64,000 nucleotides of DNA from Streptomyces sp. CB02980. Lineage in GTDB: Bacteria > Actinomycetota > Actinomycetes > Streptomycetales > Streptomycetaceae. Each line of letters begins with the position of its first letter. The stretch's first letter is position 1. This document shows, piece by piece, positions 1 to 8,664 of the stretch. The stretch is taken from contig NZ_JACSCH020000029.1 of the NCBI RefSeq assembly GCF_014451325.2, forward strand, positions 19,420 through 83,419, read 5' to 3'. A program made the translations under genes and the position numbers. The notes beneath the pieces were generated by a model. That model searched no databases. It saw only the letters and a program-made list of their open reading frames with translations, and was not told the origin of the DNA.

Positions 1-2
1 CC

Positions 3-581
3 GTCTACGCCTCGGCGTTGGCCCTCGTCCTGGGCTTCCTCATGGCCTCGTTCCGGGTCGCGCCGGTGGGATCCTTCCGGGTCTTCGGCACGGTCTGGGT
101 CACCGTCCTGCGCAACACCCCGCTGACCCTGCTCTTCTTCGCCGTCATGCTGGGCCTGCCCCGGTTCGGACTCGTGCTGCCCTTCAAGCTGTTCGCGGTC
201 CTCGCGCTCGGCTGCTACACCTCGGCCTTCATCTGCGAGGTGCTGCGCTCCGGCATCAACACGGTGCCGCGCGGGCAGGGCGAGGCCGCCCGCAGTCTGG
301 GGATGAACTTCACCCAGTCCCTCGGCACGGTCGTCCTGCCGCAGGCCTTCCGTACGGTGATCCCGCCGATCGGCTCCACCCTGATCGCCCTCGCCAAGAA
401 CTCGGCCATCGCCGGAGCATTCAGCGTCACCGAACTCCTGGGCACCTACAAGACCTTGAGCGAGCTCGGCTACAACATCGTCTGGACCTTCGTCTGGATC
501 GCCGTCGGATACCTCATCATCACCCTCACCATCAGCGCCCTCTTCAACGTCCTCGAGAAGCGCTGGGGAGTCGCCCGATGA
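3..581 (+). CDS. gluC: amino acid ABC transporter permease, 5' truncated by window edge
   Basis: Inner-membrane permease of a polar amino acid importer, most like the GluC subunit of glutamate systems. The reading frame is open to the first base, so the true start lies left of the window; 192 residues are visible, close to the whole protein (family about 215). The permease signature loop is clear at 276-355: GQGEAARSLG followed by LPQAF, the EAA loop that docks on the ATPase. Hydrophobic segments flank it. The stop overlaps the next start as ATGA (578-581), so the two permeases are translationally coupled and probably form a heterodimer. The ATPase and binding protein are presumably further left. 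The substrate (glutamate) is inferred from the subunit sizes and order. Confidence 0.85.
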   Translation, partial: VYASALALVLGFLMASFRVAPVGSFRVFGTVWVTVLRNTPLTLLFFAVMLGLPRFGLVLPFKLFAVLALGCYTSAFICEVLRSGINTVPRGQGEAARSLGMNFTQSLGTVVLPQAFRTVIPPIGSTLIALAKNSAIAGAFSVTELLGTYKTLSELGYNIVWTFVWIAVGYLIITLTISALFNVLEKRWGVAR

Positions 582-1435
582 CCGATTCCACCGCCCTCTA
601 CGACATTCCCGGGCCGCACGCCCGGCGGCGCCACCTCCTCTACGGCCTCGCGTCCACCGTCGTGATCCTCGCGCTGGCCGGCTGGATCCTCTATCTCCTC
701 TTCGACAACGACCAGTTCACCTCCATCAAGTGGTCGCCCTTCCTCTACAAGGGCATCCAGGAGCTGCTGCTCGAAGGACTCGGCAACACCCTCAAGGCCT
801 TCGCCTACGCCTCGGTGCTGTCGCTCGCCCTCGGCGCGGTCCTCGCCACCGGACGTCTCTCCGACCACCGGGTGCTCCGCTGGATCTCCACCCTGCTCGT
901 CGAGTTCTTCCGCGCCATGCCCGTCCTCGTGATGATCTTCTTCATCTTCGTGGCACTCAAGGTGCAGGCCCTGCCCGCACTCGTCGCCGGACTGACCCTC
1001 TACAACGGTTCCGTCCTCGCGGAGGTCTTCCGCACCGGCATCCACGCCGTGGCACGCGGCCAGGGCGAGGCCGCGTACGCCCTCGGCATGCGCAAGACGC
1101 AGGTCATGACCTACGTCCTGGTGCCACAGGCCGTCCGCGCGATGCTCCCCGCCATCATCAGCCAGTTGGTGGTCGCCCTCAAGGACACCTCGCTCGGATT
1201 CCTCATCACCTACGAGGAGTTCCTCCACGCGGGCAAACTGATCGCCTCCAACCTGGACTACGACCTGCCGTTCATCCCGGTCGTCCTGGTGATCTCACCG
1301 ATCTACATCGGGATGTGCATGCTGCTCTCCTGGTTCGCCACCTGGGTGGCCCGCAGAGAGCGCCGCAGTCCGAAGACGAAGGCCGTGGACGTCGACCCGG
1401 CCGAACCAGAGACGCTGCTGCCGGGACCGCAGTAG
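578..1435 (+). CDS. gluD: amino acid ABC transporter permease (GluD-like)
   Basis: Second permease of the same importer, 285 residues. A cytoplasmic N-terminus of about 25 residues is followed by a membrane segment (VVILALAGWILYLLF), then the transport domain; the EAA loop reads GQGEAAYALGMRK with LVPQAVRAM after it. The C-terminus is a charged cytoplasmic tail ending near GPQ. The start ATG overlaps the stop of the upstream permease by four bases. It is the last gene of the operon: the next gene is on the opposite strand and ends 37 bases away. The longer length and the N-terminal tail match GluD rather than GluC. Substrate is inferred. Confidence 0.88.
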   Translation: MTDSTALYDIPGPHARRRHLLYGLASTVVILALAGWILYLLFDNDQFTSIKWSPFLYKGIQELLLEGLGNTLKAFAYASVLSLALGAVLATGRLSDHRVLRWISTLLVEFFRAMPVLVMIFFIFVALKVQALPALVAGLTLYNGSVLAEVFRTGIHAVARGQGEAAYALGMRKTQVMTYVLVPQAVRAMLPAIISQLVVALKDTSLGFLITYEEFLHAGKLIASNLDYDLPFIPVVLVISPIYIGMCMLLSWFATWVARRERRSPKTKAVDVDPAEPETLLPGPQ

Positions 1436-1472
1436 CGAGCGAGGGCCGCACCCGCCCGGCAGCAGCCGGTGA

Positions 1473-3032
1473 TCACTCCTTCCGCAGCGGTACCGACACG
1501 TACGACGGGTCGGCCGAGGGGGAGGAGAAGGTCAGCTGCGCGCCGGTCGGGTTGTGCTCGATGTAGAGCGGGTCGACGGTGTCGACGACCAGCGCGAGCC
1601 GGTGCCCCGCGGGGACGTCGTACGCCGTGGAGAACAGCTCCAGATCGACGCCGAACGCCTTGCCCGGGGTCCGGTCGTGGAAGGTGTACGGGGCATTGCC
1701 GACGAGCTTGCCGACGCCGAGCGGACCCACGTCGTAGAGGTACGCGACGAGGGTGCCGCTCTCCTCGGTGGAGGTGACGGTGGTGTGCACCTTCACGGTG
1801 CCGCGCACCCGCTGCGGAGTGTCGTACCGCTCCGACTGCCAGACGCCGGCGAAGGCGCGGGGGAGGAGGGGGACGGAGACGACGGGCGGGATGCGGAGGA
1901 ACTGGTCCAGGGCGTTGGTGAGCAGGGTGATGCCGCCGTTGGCGCCGGAGTCGATGTTCGCCCAGACCCGCTGCGTACCGCCGAGGTCGAACGTGCGCTG
2001 GTTCGCGTGGACGGACTTCCAGTCGGGGTAGCCCTCGTATCCGCCGGTGGAACGGGACTTGAGCTGGACGGGCTGCTCGCGGTCGATGCCGTTGTCGACG
2101 CCCTTGAGGTAGCGGTCGAACCACCGGTGGGCGCTGGTCCAGGTGTCGTTGGGCAGCCCGAACAGTCCGGTGGCCTCGGCGGTGGCGTGGTCGCCGGGCC
2201 GGAACTCCAGCCGCTTGGGGCCGGTGAGCTTCTCGAAGAAGCTCGCGTACTGGTTGGGCGGGAAGATGGTGTCGCCCCAGGCGTTGCCGAGCATGATCGC
2301 GGCACCGTTGGTGTTGATCCGGTCCAGCTGCTCGGCGGGGGAGCGCTTGCGGCCCCAGGCGATCATGTCCTCCTCCTTGTCCAGGTTGGAGGAGAGGAAG
2401 TCGCCCAGGATCTGCTTGAGTTCGGGACCGGGGCGGCCGGTGAGGTAGCCGGCGCCACCGAGCAGGGCGGCGGCCTGGAGGTGCTGGGTGCGGCCGCTGT
2501 AGATGGACTCGATGAGGTCGGCCCAGCCGCTGAGCGCGGCGACGGCCTTGATCCGCGGGTCGTGGGCGGCGGCGAGCAGGCTGATCCCGGCGCCGTACGA
2601 GACGCCCGCCATGCCGATGTGGGCGGGGTCGGCGGCGGTGTTGGCGAGGGCCCAGTCGATCACCTTGGAGGCGTCGGCGATGTCCTTGGGCCCCGCCGTC
2701 TCGATCTCCCCGCCGGACTGCCAGAAGCCACGCGAGTTGTAACTCACCACGATGTAACCGGAGTCGGCGAGCTGCTTGGCCTGGGCGAGGTACTCGATCT
2801 GGGGCATGGCCCAACTGGTGGGCAGCACGATCAGGGGGTGGCGGGTGGTGCCGGTGGACCCGGCGGGGGTCACGACGTTCGCCTTGAGGACGGTGCCGCC
2901 CTCCCCGACGATGTCGACGAAGCGGATGCCGGCGCCGGCGGTCTCTCCGGCCTGGGCGGCGGGCGCGAGCCCGAGGGCCGCCCCGGCCACGAGGGCGGCC
3001 GAGACGGCGAGGGCCAGGGGTGTGCGTCGCAC
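1473..3032 (-). CDS. secreted S15/CocE-type alpha/beta hydrolase (X-Pro dipeptidyl-peptidase family)
   Basis: Exported serine hydrolase of 519 residues. Residues 1-28 form a Sec signal peptide (MRRT, hydrophobic core, AQA cleavage site). The alpha/beta-hydrolase domain carries the nucleophile elbow GVSYGAG with Ser145, and likely acid and base residues Asp254 (NAWGD) and His282 (GDHATA). The last 150 residues, rich in beta structure with the ending YVSVPLRKE, match the jelly-roll C-terminal domain of X-Pro dipeptidyl-peptidases and cocaine-esterase-like enzymes. Substrate unknown: peptidase or esterase activity are both possible. A GTAACT/AGTTAC dyad lies about 100 bases upstream of the start. 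Confidence 0.85.
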   Translation of the reverse strand: MRRTPLALAVSAALVAGAALGLAPAAQAGETAGAGIRFVDIVGEGGTVLKANVVTPAGSTGTTRHPLIVLPTSWAMPQIEYLAQAKQLADSGYIVVSYNSRGFWQSGGEIETAGPKDIADASKVIDWALANTAADPAHIGMAGVSYGAGISLLAAAHDPRIKAVAALSGWADLIESIYSGRTQHLQAAALLGGAGYLTGRPGPELKQILGDFLSSNLDKEEDMIAWGRKRSPAEQLDRINTNGAAIMLGNAWGDTIFPPNQYASFFEKLTGPKRLEFRPGDHATAEATGLFGLPNDTWTSAHRWFDRYLKGVDNGIDREQPVQLKSRSTGGYEGYPDWKSVHANQRTFDLGGTQRVWANIDSGANGGITLLTNALDQFLRIPPVVSVPLLPRAFAGVWQSERYDTPQRVRGTVKVHTTVTSTEESGTLVAYLYDVGPLGVGKLVGNAPYTFHDRTPGKAFGVDLELFSTAYDVPAGHRLALVVDTVDPLYIEHNPTGAQLTFSSPSADPSYVSVPLRKE

Positions 3033-3128
3033 GGGTCACTCCTCACTGGGTACTGCTGGGTAGGCAGTACGGGCACTGATGGGGGGCAGTGAAAGTGACC
3101 CGACGGTAACCGGGGCGGCTTACTCATG

Positions 3129-3148
3129 GTAACTGGTCGGTAAGTTAC
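3129..3148. promoter_or_regulatory. inverted repeat upstream of the S15 hydrolase gene
   Basis: GTAACT and AGTTAC arms separated by 8 bases, overlapping the end of the TPR gene (3145) and lying in the 112-base gap before the hydrolase start (3032). Further GTAAC copies lie nearby (about 3107 and 3155). An operator role is only inferred from symmetry. Confidence 0.35.
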
Positions 3149-4383
3149 GTGCGGGTAACGATTGATGGCCGGGCGGTGCCGTCCAGGAGGTCGGCGGCCT
3201 CCGCGAGGTCCGTGTGCGCCTCCTGGTGGCGCCCGGTGGCCACCAGGAACAGGGCACGGTCGGTGAGGGCCTGGGGGAGGGCGGTCGCGGTGCCGTCCAG
3301 GCGGCGGGCGAGGGCGACACCCTCGTCGAACAGTGGCCGCAGGAGCCCCTCGCGCCCATGGGAGTGCCCGGCGAGTGCCGCCCGGAGGGTCAGCCTGCGG
3401 CGGACGACGTACAGCTCCGGCAGCGCGCCGGCCGCCGAGTGGCGGGCCGCCTCCGCTTCGAGGGCGGTGACCCCGTCACGGTAGGCCGCCCGCGTGTCGG
3501 GCGACCACTGGATGCCGTCCGCGCCGAACGGCGGCGCCGGTGCCTCCGGGGACGCGGCGGGCTCGTCGGAGCGGCCCGACAGCACGAACAGCGTGACCCA
3601 CCGGGTGACCATGTGGCTCGTGGCCGTGCCGTGCTCCGCGAGCTGTCCGAGCACGTCCAGCGCCTCCTGCCGGGAGGCCGCCGCCTCGGCCGGGCGCCCG
3701 GCGTTCTCCAGGAGCCGGGCGTGGTGGACCAGCTCCCACACCAGATCGGCGGGTGGCATGCCGTTCTCGGCGGCCCGCCGTCTCCCGGCGTCCACGGTCC
3801 GGGCGAACGTGTCGACGGCCTCCTCGTGGAGCCCGGCGGCGGCCAGCTCGGCGGCCAGTTCGTACACACCCCAGGCCGAGACCTCCGTCTCCGTGGCCTG
3901 GACGCGCCGGTGGATATCGGCCGCCTCCCGATGGCGCCCCTCCTCGGCGAGGACATACGCGAGGCGCCGAGGCCCGTACCAGGAGTGCGTCAGCAGCTCC
4001 CGGCCCTCCGGGCCCCACGCGGCGTCCGCCATCTCCTCGCAGACCGCCCGCGCCTCGGCCCGCCGACCCAGGGCGAGGAGCGCGCGCTCTCGGAAGTGCA
4101 GGGCGCGGAACAGCCGCTCCATCCGGTTCGGCGCGCCTGCCCCGATTCGCCGGCCCGCGGCCACCCCTTCGGTGTACAGCGCCAGTTCCACCTCCGGGTC
4201 GTCGGCGTTGTACCCGGCCTGCAGGAGCGTATCGACCAGCTTCGGCAGATACGCCCTGGGGCTCACCTCCGCGAGCACTCGGTACGCCCTCAACTGCTCC
4301 TGGAGGCCGAGCCGCCCCGATCCGAGCAGCAGTACCCGCGCTCGCAGCACCGCGTCCTCGTCCCACTTCGCCGTGTTCCCCAT
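3145..4383 (-). CDS. tetratricopeptide-repeat-like protein, function unknown
   Basis: Soluble 412-residue protein with no signal peptide. It is almost entirely helical and Ala/Arg/Leu/Glu-rich, with degenerate 34-residue periodic units (for example A-x2-H-R-R-V...AELAAAG-LHEEAVDTFARTVDAGR and LLVATGRHQEAHTDLAEAADLL) typical of TPR scaffolds. Such stand-alone TPR proteins are common in Streptomyces and usually mediate protein contacts. The ATG start at 4383 lies 149 bases from the divergent P450 start. No catalytic motif was recognised. Partner and role are unknown. Confidence 0.75.
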   Translation of the reverse strand: MGNTAKWDEDAVLRARVLLLGSGRLGLQEQLRAYRVLAEVSPRAYLPKLVDTLLQAGYNADDPEVELALYTEGVAAGRRIGAGAPNRMERLFRALHFRERALLALGRRAEARAVCEEMADAAWGPEGRELLTHSWYGPRRLAYVLAEEGRHREAADIHRRVQATETEVSAWGVYELAAELAAAGLHEEAVDTFARTVDAGRRRAAENGMPPADLVWELVHHARLLENAGRPAEAAASRQEALDVLGQLAEHGTATSHMVTRWVTLFVLSGRSDEPAASPEAPAPPFGADGIQWSPDTRAAYRDGVTALEAEAARHSAAGALPELYVVRRRLTLRAALAGHSHGREGLLRPLFDEGVALARRLDGTATALPQALTDRALFLVATGRHQEAHTDLAEAADLLDGTARPSIVTRT

Positions 4384-4450
4384 GTGCCCCCTGTTCTCCG
4401 CGTGATGTACGACGGAGATTCTGGGATTCGGGGAACGGCCCGGACAAGGC

Positions 4451-4478
4451 TTGCGAACTGTGCGTTCCGTCCTACGAA
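4451..4478 (+). promoter_or_regulatory. candidate promoter of the P450 gene
   Basis: TTGCGA (4451-4456), 16-base spacer, TACGAA (4473-4478). The predicted transcript begins near 4485, which excludes the earlier in-frame TTG at 4451 and supports the P450 start at 4532. Confidence 0.45.
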
Positions 4479-4531
4479 AACCGGCCCTGACCTGTCATGA
4501 TGGTGACGTCTTCACCTCGACGGGAGGACCG

Positions 4532-5791
4532 TTGGAGAACCGGATCGTCGCACCCGACGTCTTCGACCCGCGGATCTACGCCGCAGGCATCCCGCACGAC
4601 CGCTTCCGCGCCCTGCGCGACCACGCGCCCGTCGCGTGGCAGGAGGAGCCCGAGATCCTGGGCTGGCCCGCCGGTTCCGGGTTCTGGGCCGTCACCCGGC
4701 ACGCCGACGTCGTCCGGGTGCTCAAGGACTCCGGGACGTACTCCTCGCACCTCGGCGCCACCCAGATCCGCGACCCCGACCCCGCCGATCTGCCCTTCAT
4801 CCGGCGCATGATGCTCAATCAGGACCCTCCGGAGCACGGCCGGTTGCGGCGCCTCGTCAGCCGGGCCTTCACCCCGGGGCGGATCGAGCGGTTCGGCGTC
4901 ACCGCGCGGGAGCGTGCGCGGCAGCTGCTCGCGGGCGCGGTCGACGCGGGCGGCGAGGTGGACCTCGTCCGCGCCGTCACCGACGACTACGCGCTGCTCA
5001 ACCTCACCGATCTGCTCGGAGTGCCCCCGAGCGACCGGGGCCTGCTGCACACCTGGACCGAGCGGGTCATCGCGTACCAGGACCCCGACGAACCGCCCGT
5101 CCTCGACGACGAGGGGCGGCCCGTCAATCCGCGGTCGCCGGCGATGCTCGCCGAGATGTTCGACTACGCCCAGGAGCTCGCCGCCCACAAGCGCGAGCAT
5201 CCCGCCGATGACGTCATGAGCGTGCTCGCCACCTCAGAACTGGCCGACGCCGAACTGGAGATGTTCTTCTTCCTGCTGACCGTCGCCGGAAACGACACCG
5301 TCCGCAGCGCCGCCCCCGGCGGGCTCCTCGCTCTCGCCGAACACCCCGACGAACAACGGAGGTTGTGGAACGGAGACGTCTCCCCGGACACGGCGGTGGA
5401 CGAACTGCTCCGCGTCCACCCGCCCGTGCTCTCCTTCCGGCGCACGGCCGCCCGCGACACCGAACTCGCGGGGCAGGCGATCCGGCGCGGCGACAAGGTC
5501 GTCGTCTTCCACGCCTCCGCCAACCACGACGAGCGCGTCTTCCCCGACCCGCACCGTCTTGACCTCGACCGGAGCCCGAACCCGCACGTGTCCTTCGGCG
5601 ACGGCCCGCACGTCTGCCTCGGCGCGCACTTCGCCCGGCTTCAGCTCCGCGTGCTCCACGAGGAGGTACGCCGGGCCTGCCCCGGCGGCCTGGAGCTCGC
5701 CGGCCCGCCCCGGCGCCTCGTCTCCAACTTCATCAACGGCATCAAGTCGCTGCCGGTGCGACTACGGGAACCGTCCGCGCCGCGCGCGTGA
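4532..5791 (+). CDS. cytochrome P450 (CYP124/125/142-like)
   Basis: Soluble haem monooxygenase, 419 residues from a TTG start at 4532, preceded by GGGAGG at good spacing. Key elements are present: I-helix AGNDT at 252-256, the K-helix ELLR at 291-294, and the haem loop FGDGPHVCLG with the thiolate Cys362. The block MLNQDPPEHGRLRRLVSRAFTP and the AGNDT (rather than AGxET) oxygen-activation motif are characteristic of the CYP124/125/142 group that oxidises steroid or lipid side chains; this substrate assignment is inference. No ferredoxin gene is adjacent, so electron partners must come from elsewhere. The C-terminus overlaps the convergent gene by 50 bases. Confidence 0.9.
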   Translation: MENRIVAPDVFDPRIYAAGIPHDRFRALRDHAPVAWQEEPEILGWPAGSGFWAVTRHADVVRVLKDSGTYSSHLGATQIRDPDPADLPFIRRMMLNQDPPEHGRLRRLVSRAFTPGRIERFGVTARERARQLLAGAVDAGGEVDLVRAVTDDYALLNLTDLLGVPPSDRGLLHTWTERVIAYQDPDEPPVLDDEGRPVNPRSPAMLAEMFDYAQELAAHKREHPADDVMSVLATSELADAELEMFFFLLTVAGNDTVRSAAPGGLLALAEHPDEQRRLWNGDVSPDTAVDELLRVHPPVLSFRRTAARDTELAGQAIRRGDKVVVFHASANHDERVFPDPHRLDLDRSPNPHVSFGDGPHVCLGAHFARLQLRVLHEEVRRACPGGLELAGPPRRLVSNFINGIKSLPVRLREPSAPRA

Positions 5792-6473
5792 CATCGGCCA
5801 CCAGCTCGACCACATCGGGGCCGTACGCCTGCGAGTTGACGACCTTCAGGAGCACCACGAAGGACCCGGAGCGGTGCAGACGTGCCAACTCCTCGTAGTG
5901 GCGGGCGAGATAGCGGGTCGCCGCCTGGTTGGTGATGGCCCGCTGCCCGCAGAAGAGGAACACCGGCCGGCCCCCCTCCCCGGCGGTGAGCCGGGCGAGG
6001 ATCACGTACTCGCTGACCCCCGGCTCCGAGGGGTAGCGCTCCCCGCCGATCAGGAACGCCCCGCGGTCCGCGCTCGGCTCGACCTCGACGTTCACCTCGA
6101 TGCCCGGGAGCAGGGTCGCCAGATGGGCGGCCATCCGCCGGTTCGAGTAGGGGCCGCCTACGCAGAACTCCGTCCGGTCGCCGAATCCCTGGTGGGCCTG
6201 ATCGTGCGAGAGGATCCGGGCCTGCGCCCCGCAGTCCTTGATCAGCGCGGACAGTTCAAGGAGGGCGAACACGTCGAACCGGTGGACCGAGCGGTCGCCG
6301 CCCGACTCCCTGTTCACCACGAGCAGGCACTCCGAGTTCCCCGGCAGGCCGAAGAACTCCTGCTTGCGGCGGAGCCTCCGCCGCCAGAGGTACGTGCGGC
6401 CCAGCCAGCCGAGCGACGCGCTGACCCCCGTCGCGAGCACCCCGAGCACGATGTTGCGCAGGTCTTCGTCCAT
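5742..6473 (-). CDS. membrane-anchored protein of unknown function
   Basis: Predicted 243-residue protein starting MDEDLRN. One N-terminal membrane segment (about 8-28) is followed by a very basic stretch (RRRLRRK), giving a type with the bulk of the protein on the cytoplasmic side by the positive-inside rule. The remaining about 200 residues look like a globular alpha/beta domain with conserved-looking patches FCVGGPYSNRRMAAHL, FLFCGQRAITNQAATRYL and FVVLLKVVNSQAYGPDVVELV. The alternating strand/helix pattern and small-residue FxGGPxSN loop suggest a Rossmann-like nucleotide-binding fold, but I do not recognise the family. It ends inside the 3' end of the P450 gene (50-base convergent overlap) and starts 105 bases from divergent ggt. 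Confidence 0.7.
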   Translation of the reverse strand: MDEDLRNIVLGVLATGVSASLGWLGRTYLWRRRLRRKQEFFGLPGNSECLLVVNRESGGDRSVHRFDVFALLELSALIKDCGAQARILSHDQAHQGFGDRTEFCVGGPYSNRRMAAHLATLLPGIEVNVEVEPSADRGAFLIGGERYPSEPGVSEYVILARLTAGEGGRPVFLFCGQRAITNQAATRYLARHYEELARLHRSGSFVVLLKVVNSQAYGPDVVELVADVTRAARTVPVVAPAAT

Positions 6474-6578
6474 GGGCGCGCATGCTAGCGGGGAAACGGC
6501 CTCCTGTTCGAGGCGGTCCTGACGGGAGGGGCCGGGGGAAGTTACGCTGCGCGGACGGTCATTGACTGGAGGTAGGGA

Positions 6579-8390
6579 ATGCGTCGCTCCGCCGCTGGGA
6601 AGGTCTCCGCTCTCGCCGTCGCGGCGACGGTGCTCTCGATGGGTGCCGCCGCTCCGCCCACGGCCCCACCGGCCGCACCGCCACCGCCCGTCAAGGAACC
6701 CGTCGCCGTCGGCTACGGCGGCGCGGTCGCCAGTGTGGACGCCGACGCCTCGGCCGCCGGTGTCGAGGTGCTCCGCAAGGGCGGCAACGCCGTGGACGCC
6801 GCCGTCGCCGTCGCGGCCGCGCTCGGCGTCACCGAGCCCTACTCGGCGGGCATCGGGGGCGGCGGCTACTTCGTCTACTACGACGCGAAGAGCCGTACGG
6901 TCCACACCGTCGACGGACGCGAGACCGCGCCGCGCTCGGCCGACACGAACCTCTTCGTGGAGAACGGCGCGCCGATCCCCTTCGAGGAGGGGATGACCAG
7001 CGGCCGTGGCGTCGGCACCCCCGGCACCCCGGCGACCTGGAAGACCGCCCTCGACGCCTGGGGCAGCAAGAGGCTCGGCACCCTGCTCGAACCCGCCGAG
7101 CGGCTGGCCCGCGAGGGCTTCACCGTCGACGCCACCTTCCGCGCGCAGACCGCGGGCAACGAGGCGCGGTTCCGCGACTTCCCCGCGAGCTCCGAACTCT
7201 TTCTTCCGGGCGGGCAGTTGCCCGTCGTCGGCTCGGTCTTCAAGAACCCCGACCTGGCCCGTACGTACGAGAAACTCGGGCGCGAGGGCGTCGGCGCGCT
7301 CTACCGGGGTCCGCTCGCCCGGGACATCGTGAACACCGTCCGCACGCCCCCGGTCCGCGAGGGCGCCACCCGGAAGGTGCGGGCCGGCGACCTGACGGAG
7401 CGTGACCTCGGCGCGTACCACACCGTGTTCCGCAAGCCCACCAAGGTTTCGTACCGGGATCTCGACGTCTACGGGATGCCCCCGTCCTCCTCCGGTGGCA
7501 CGAGCGTCGGCGAGGCCCTCAACATCCTGGAGGGCACCGACCTCGCGAGCGCCTCCCCGGCCCGCTATCTGCACCGCTTCATCGAGTCGAGCCGCATCGC
7601 CTTCGCCGACCGGGGCCGCTGGGTCGGCGACCCCGCCTTCGAGTCCGTGCCGACACGGGGGCTGCTCTCCCAGCGGTACGCCGACTCGCGCGCCTGCCTG
7701 ATCCGGGACGACGCCGCCCTGACCAGCCCCCTCGCGCCCGGCGACCCGAACAGCCCGGTGCCGTGCGCGAGCGGTGGCACGGCGGCCCCGACCACGTACG
7801 AGGGGGAGAACACCACCCACCTCACGGTGGCCGACAAGTGGGGCAACGTCGTCGCCTACACCCTCACCATCGAGTCCACCGGCGGCAGCGGGATCACCGT
7901 GCCCGGCCGGGGCTTCCTGCTCAACAACGAACTGACCGACTTCTCCTTCGCCCCGGCGAACCCGGCCGTGCACGACCCGAACCTGCCCGGCCCCGGCAAG
8001 CGGCCGCGCTCCTCGATCTCGCCGACGATCGTCCTCGACGGACACGACCGGCCGGTCCTCGCGCTCGGGTCGCCGGGTGGCGCGACCATCATCACGACGG
8101 TCCTCCAGACCCTCACCGGGGTCGTCGACCGGGGCCTGCCGCTCGTCGACGCGATCGCCGCGCCGCGGGCCAGCCAGCGCAACCAGGCCACCACCGAGCT
8201 CGAACCCGGCCTGTGGAACAGCCCGGTCAGGGCGGAGCTCGAAGCCATCGGGCACGGCTTCCGGCAGAACCCGGAGATCGGCGCGGCGACCGGCGTCCAG
8301 CGCCTGCCGGACGGCCGCTGGGTGGCCGCGGCCGAGACCGTGCGCAGGGGCGGCGGGTCGGCGATGGTGGTCAGGCCGGCGGGGAAGTAG
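6579..8390 (+). CDS. ggt: secreted gamma-glutamyltransferase
   Basis: N-terminal nucleophile hydrolase that cleaves or transfers the gamma-glutamyl group of glutathione-like peptides outside the membrane. The 603-residue precursor has a signal peptide (residues 1-25, then a Pro/Ala-rich stretch). The autoprocessing site is in GENTTHLTVAD: Thr412 becomes the N-terminal nucleophile of the small subunit. Other family blocks are present: GGNAVDAAVA (68-77), GIGGGGYFVYY, the DGRETAP loop with the substrate-binding Arg, PPSSSGG and the SGSGI-like STGGSGIT. GGAGG RBS (GGAGGTAGGG) precedes the ATG. The pair of hairpins after the stop suggests monocistronic transcription. Confidence 0.95.
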   Translation: MRRSAAGKVSALAVAATVLSMGAAAPPTAPPAAPPPPVKEPVAVGYGGAVASVDADASAAGVEVLRKGGNAVDAAVAVAAALGVTEPYSAGIGGGGYFVYYDAKSRTVHTVDGRETAPRSADTNLFVENGAPIPFEEGMTSGRGVGTPGTPATWKTALDAWGSKRLGTLLEPAERLAREGFTVDATFRAQTAGNEARFRDFPASSELFLPGGQLPVVGSVFKNPDLARTYEKLGREGVGALYRGPLARDIVNTVRTPPVREGATRKVRAGDLTERDLGAYHTVFRKPTKVSYRDLDVYGMPPSSSGGTSVGEALNILEGTDLASASPARYLHRFIESSRIAFADRGRWVGDPAFESVPTRGLLSQRYADSRACLIRDDAALTSPLAPGDPNSPVPCASGGTAAPTTYEGENTTHLTVADKWGNVVAYTLTIESTGGSGITVPGRGFLLNNELTDFSFAPANPAVHDPNLPGPGKRPRSSISPTIVLDGHDRPVLALGSPGGATIITTVLQTLTGVVDRGLPLVDAIAAPRASQRNQATTELEPGLWNSPVRAELEAIGHGFRQNPEIGAATGVQRLPDGRWVAAAETVRRGGGSAMVVRPAGK

Positions 8391-8398
8391 CGGCGGGA

Positions 8399-8418
8399 GG
8401 GGGCACACGGGTGCCCCC
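8399..8418 (+). terminator. hairpin after ggt
   Basis: GGGGGCAC and GTGCCCCC arms (8 bp, 4-base loop) nine bases after the ggt stop. Lacking a U-tract, as is usual in Streptomyces. Followed by two further strong dyads: 8431-8459 and the perfect 20-base palindrome at 8468-8487. Confidence 0.55.
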
Positions 8419-8446
8419 TCCCCGTCCTGCGGCGGACGCGCGTCGC

Positions 8447-8645
8447 AGCGCGTCTGCCGCGTTCCGCGGGGGGACGCGCGTCCCCCCGGTGCGTCTGCCG
8501 CGTCCCGCAGTGGACGGTGCGTCCCCCTGTGCGTCTGCCGCGTCCCGCAGTGGACGGTGCGTCCCCCTGTGCGTCCGCCGTGCCCCCAGTGGACGTGCGT
8601 CCCACCCCGTGCGTCTGCCGCGCCCCTGTGGCGGGCGTGTGTCCT
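8447..8645. repeat. tandem array, about 40-bp units, between ggt and map
   Basis: About five copies of a 40-base unit containing GCGTCTGCCGCGTCCCGCAG. Units at 8489-8528 and 8529-8568 are identical; those before and after are degenerate. Each unit carries GC-rich inverted segments. The core CCGCGTCCCGCAGTG resembles (12 of 15) the end of map on the plus strand, CCGCGTCCTACAGCG, which holds the map stop codon. It fills the 274-base convergent gap and encodes nothing convincing. Confidence 0.75.
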
Positions 8646-8664
8646 GCCGCGCGCCCTCCGCGTC

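Noticed and set aside
470..1228. Long reverse frame under gluD
   Set aside because: Antisense shadow of high-GC coding sequence: Glu/Gly/Asp-rich composition, no family resemblance and wrong third-position bias.
1554..3092. 512-codon forward frame opposite the S15 hydrolase
   Set aside because: Mirror frame of a well-recognised gene; composition (Val/Gly/Glu/Asp) is typical of such shadows.
5742..8408. 888-codon minus frame spanning ggt
   Set aside because: Only the last 243 codons (start 6473) show a plausible protein and codon bias; the rest is antisense to ggt.
8447..8645. CRISPR-like array
   Set aside because: Units are contiguous without unique spacers and no cas genes are in the window; it is a simple tandem repeat.
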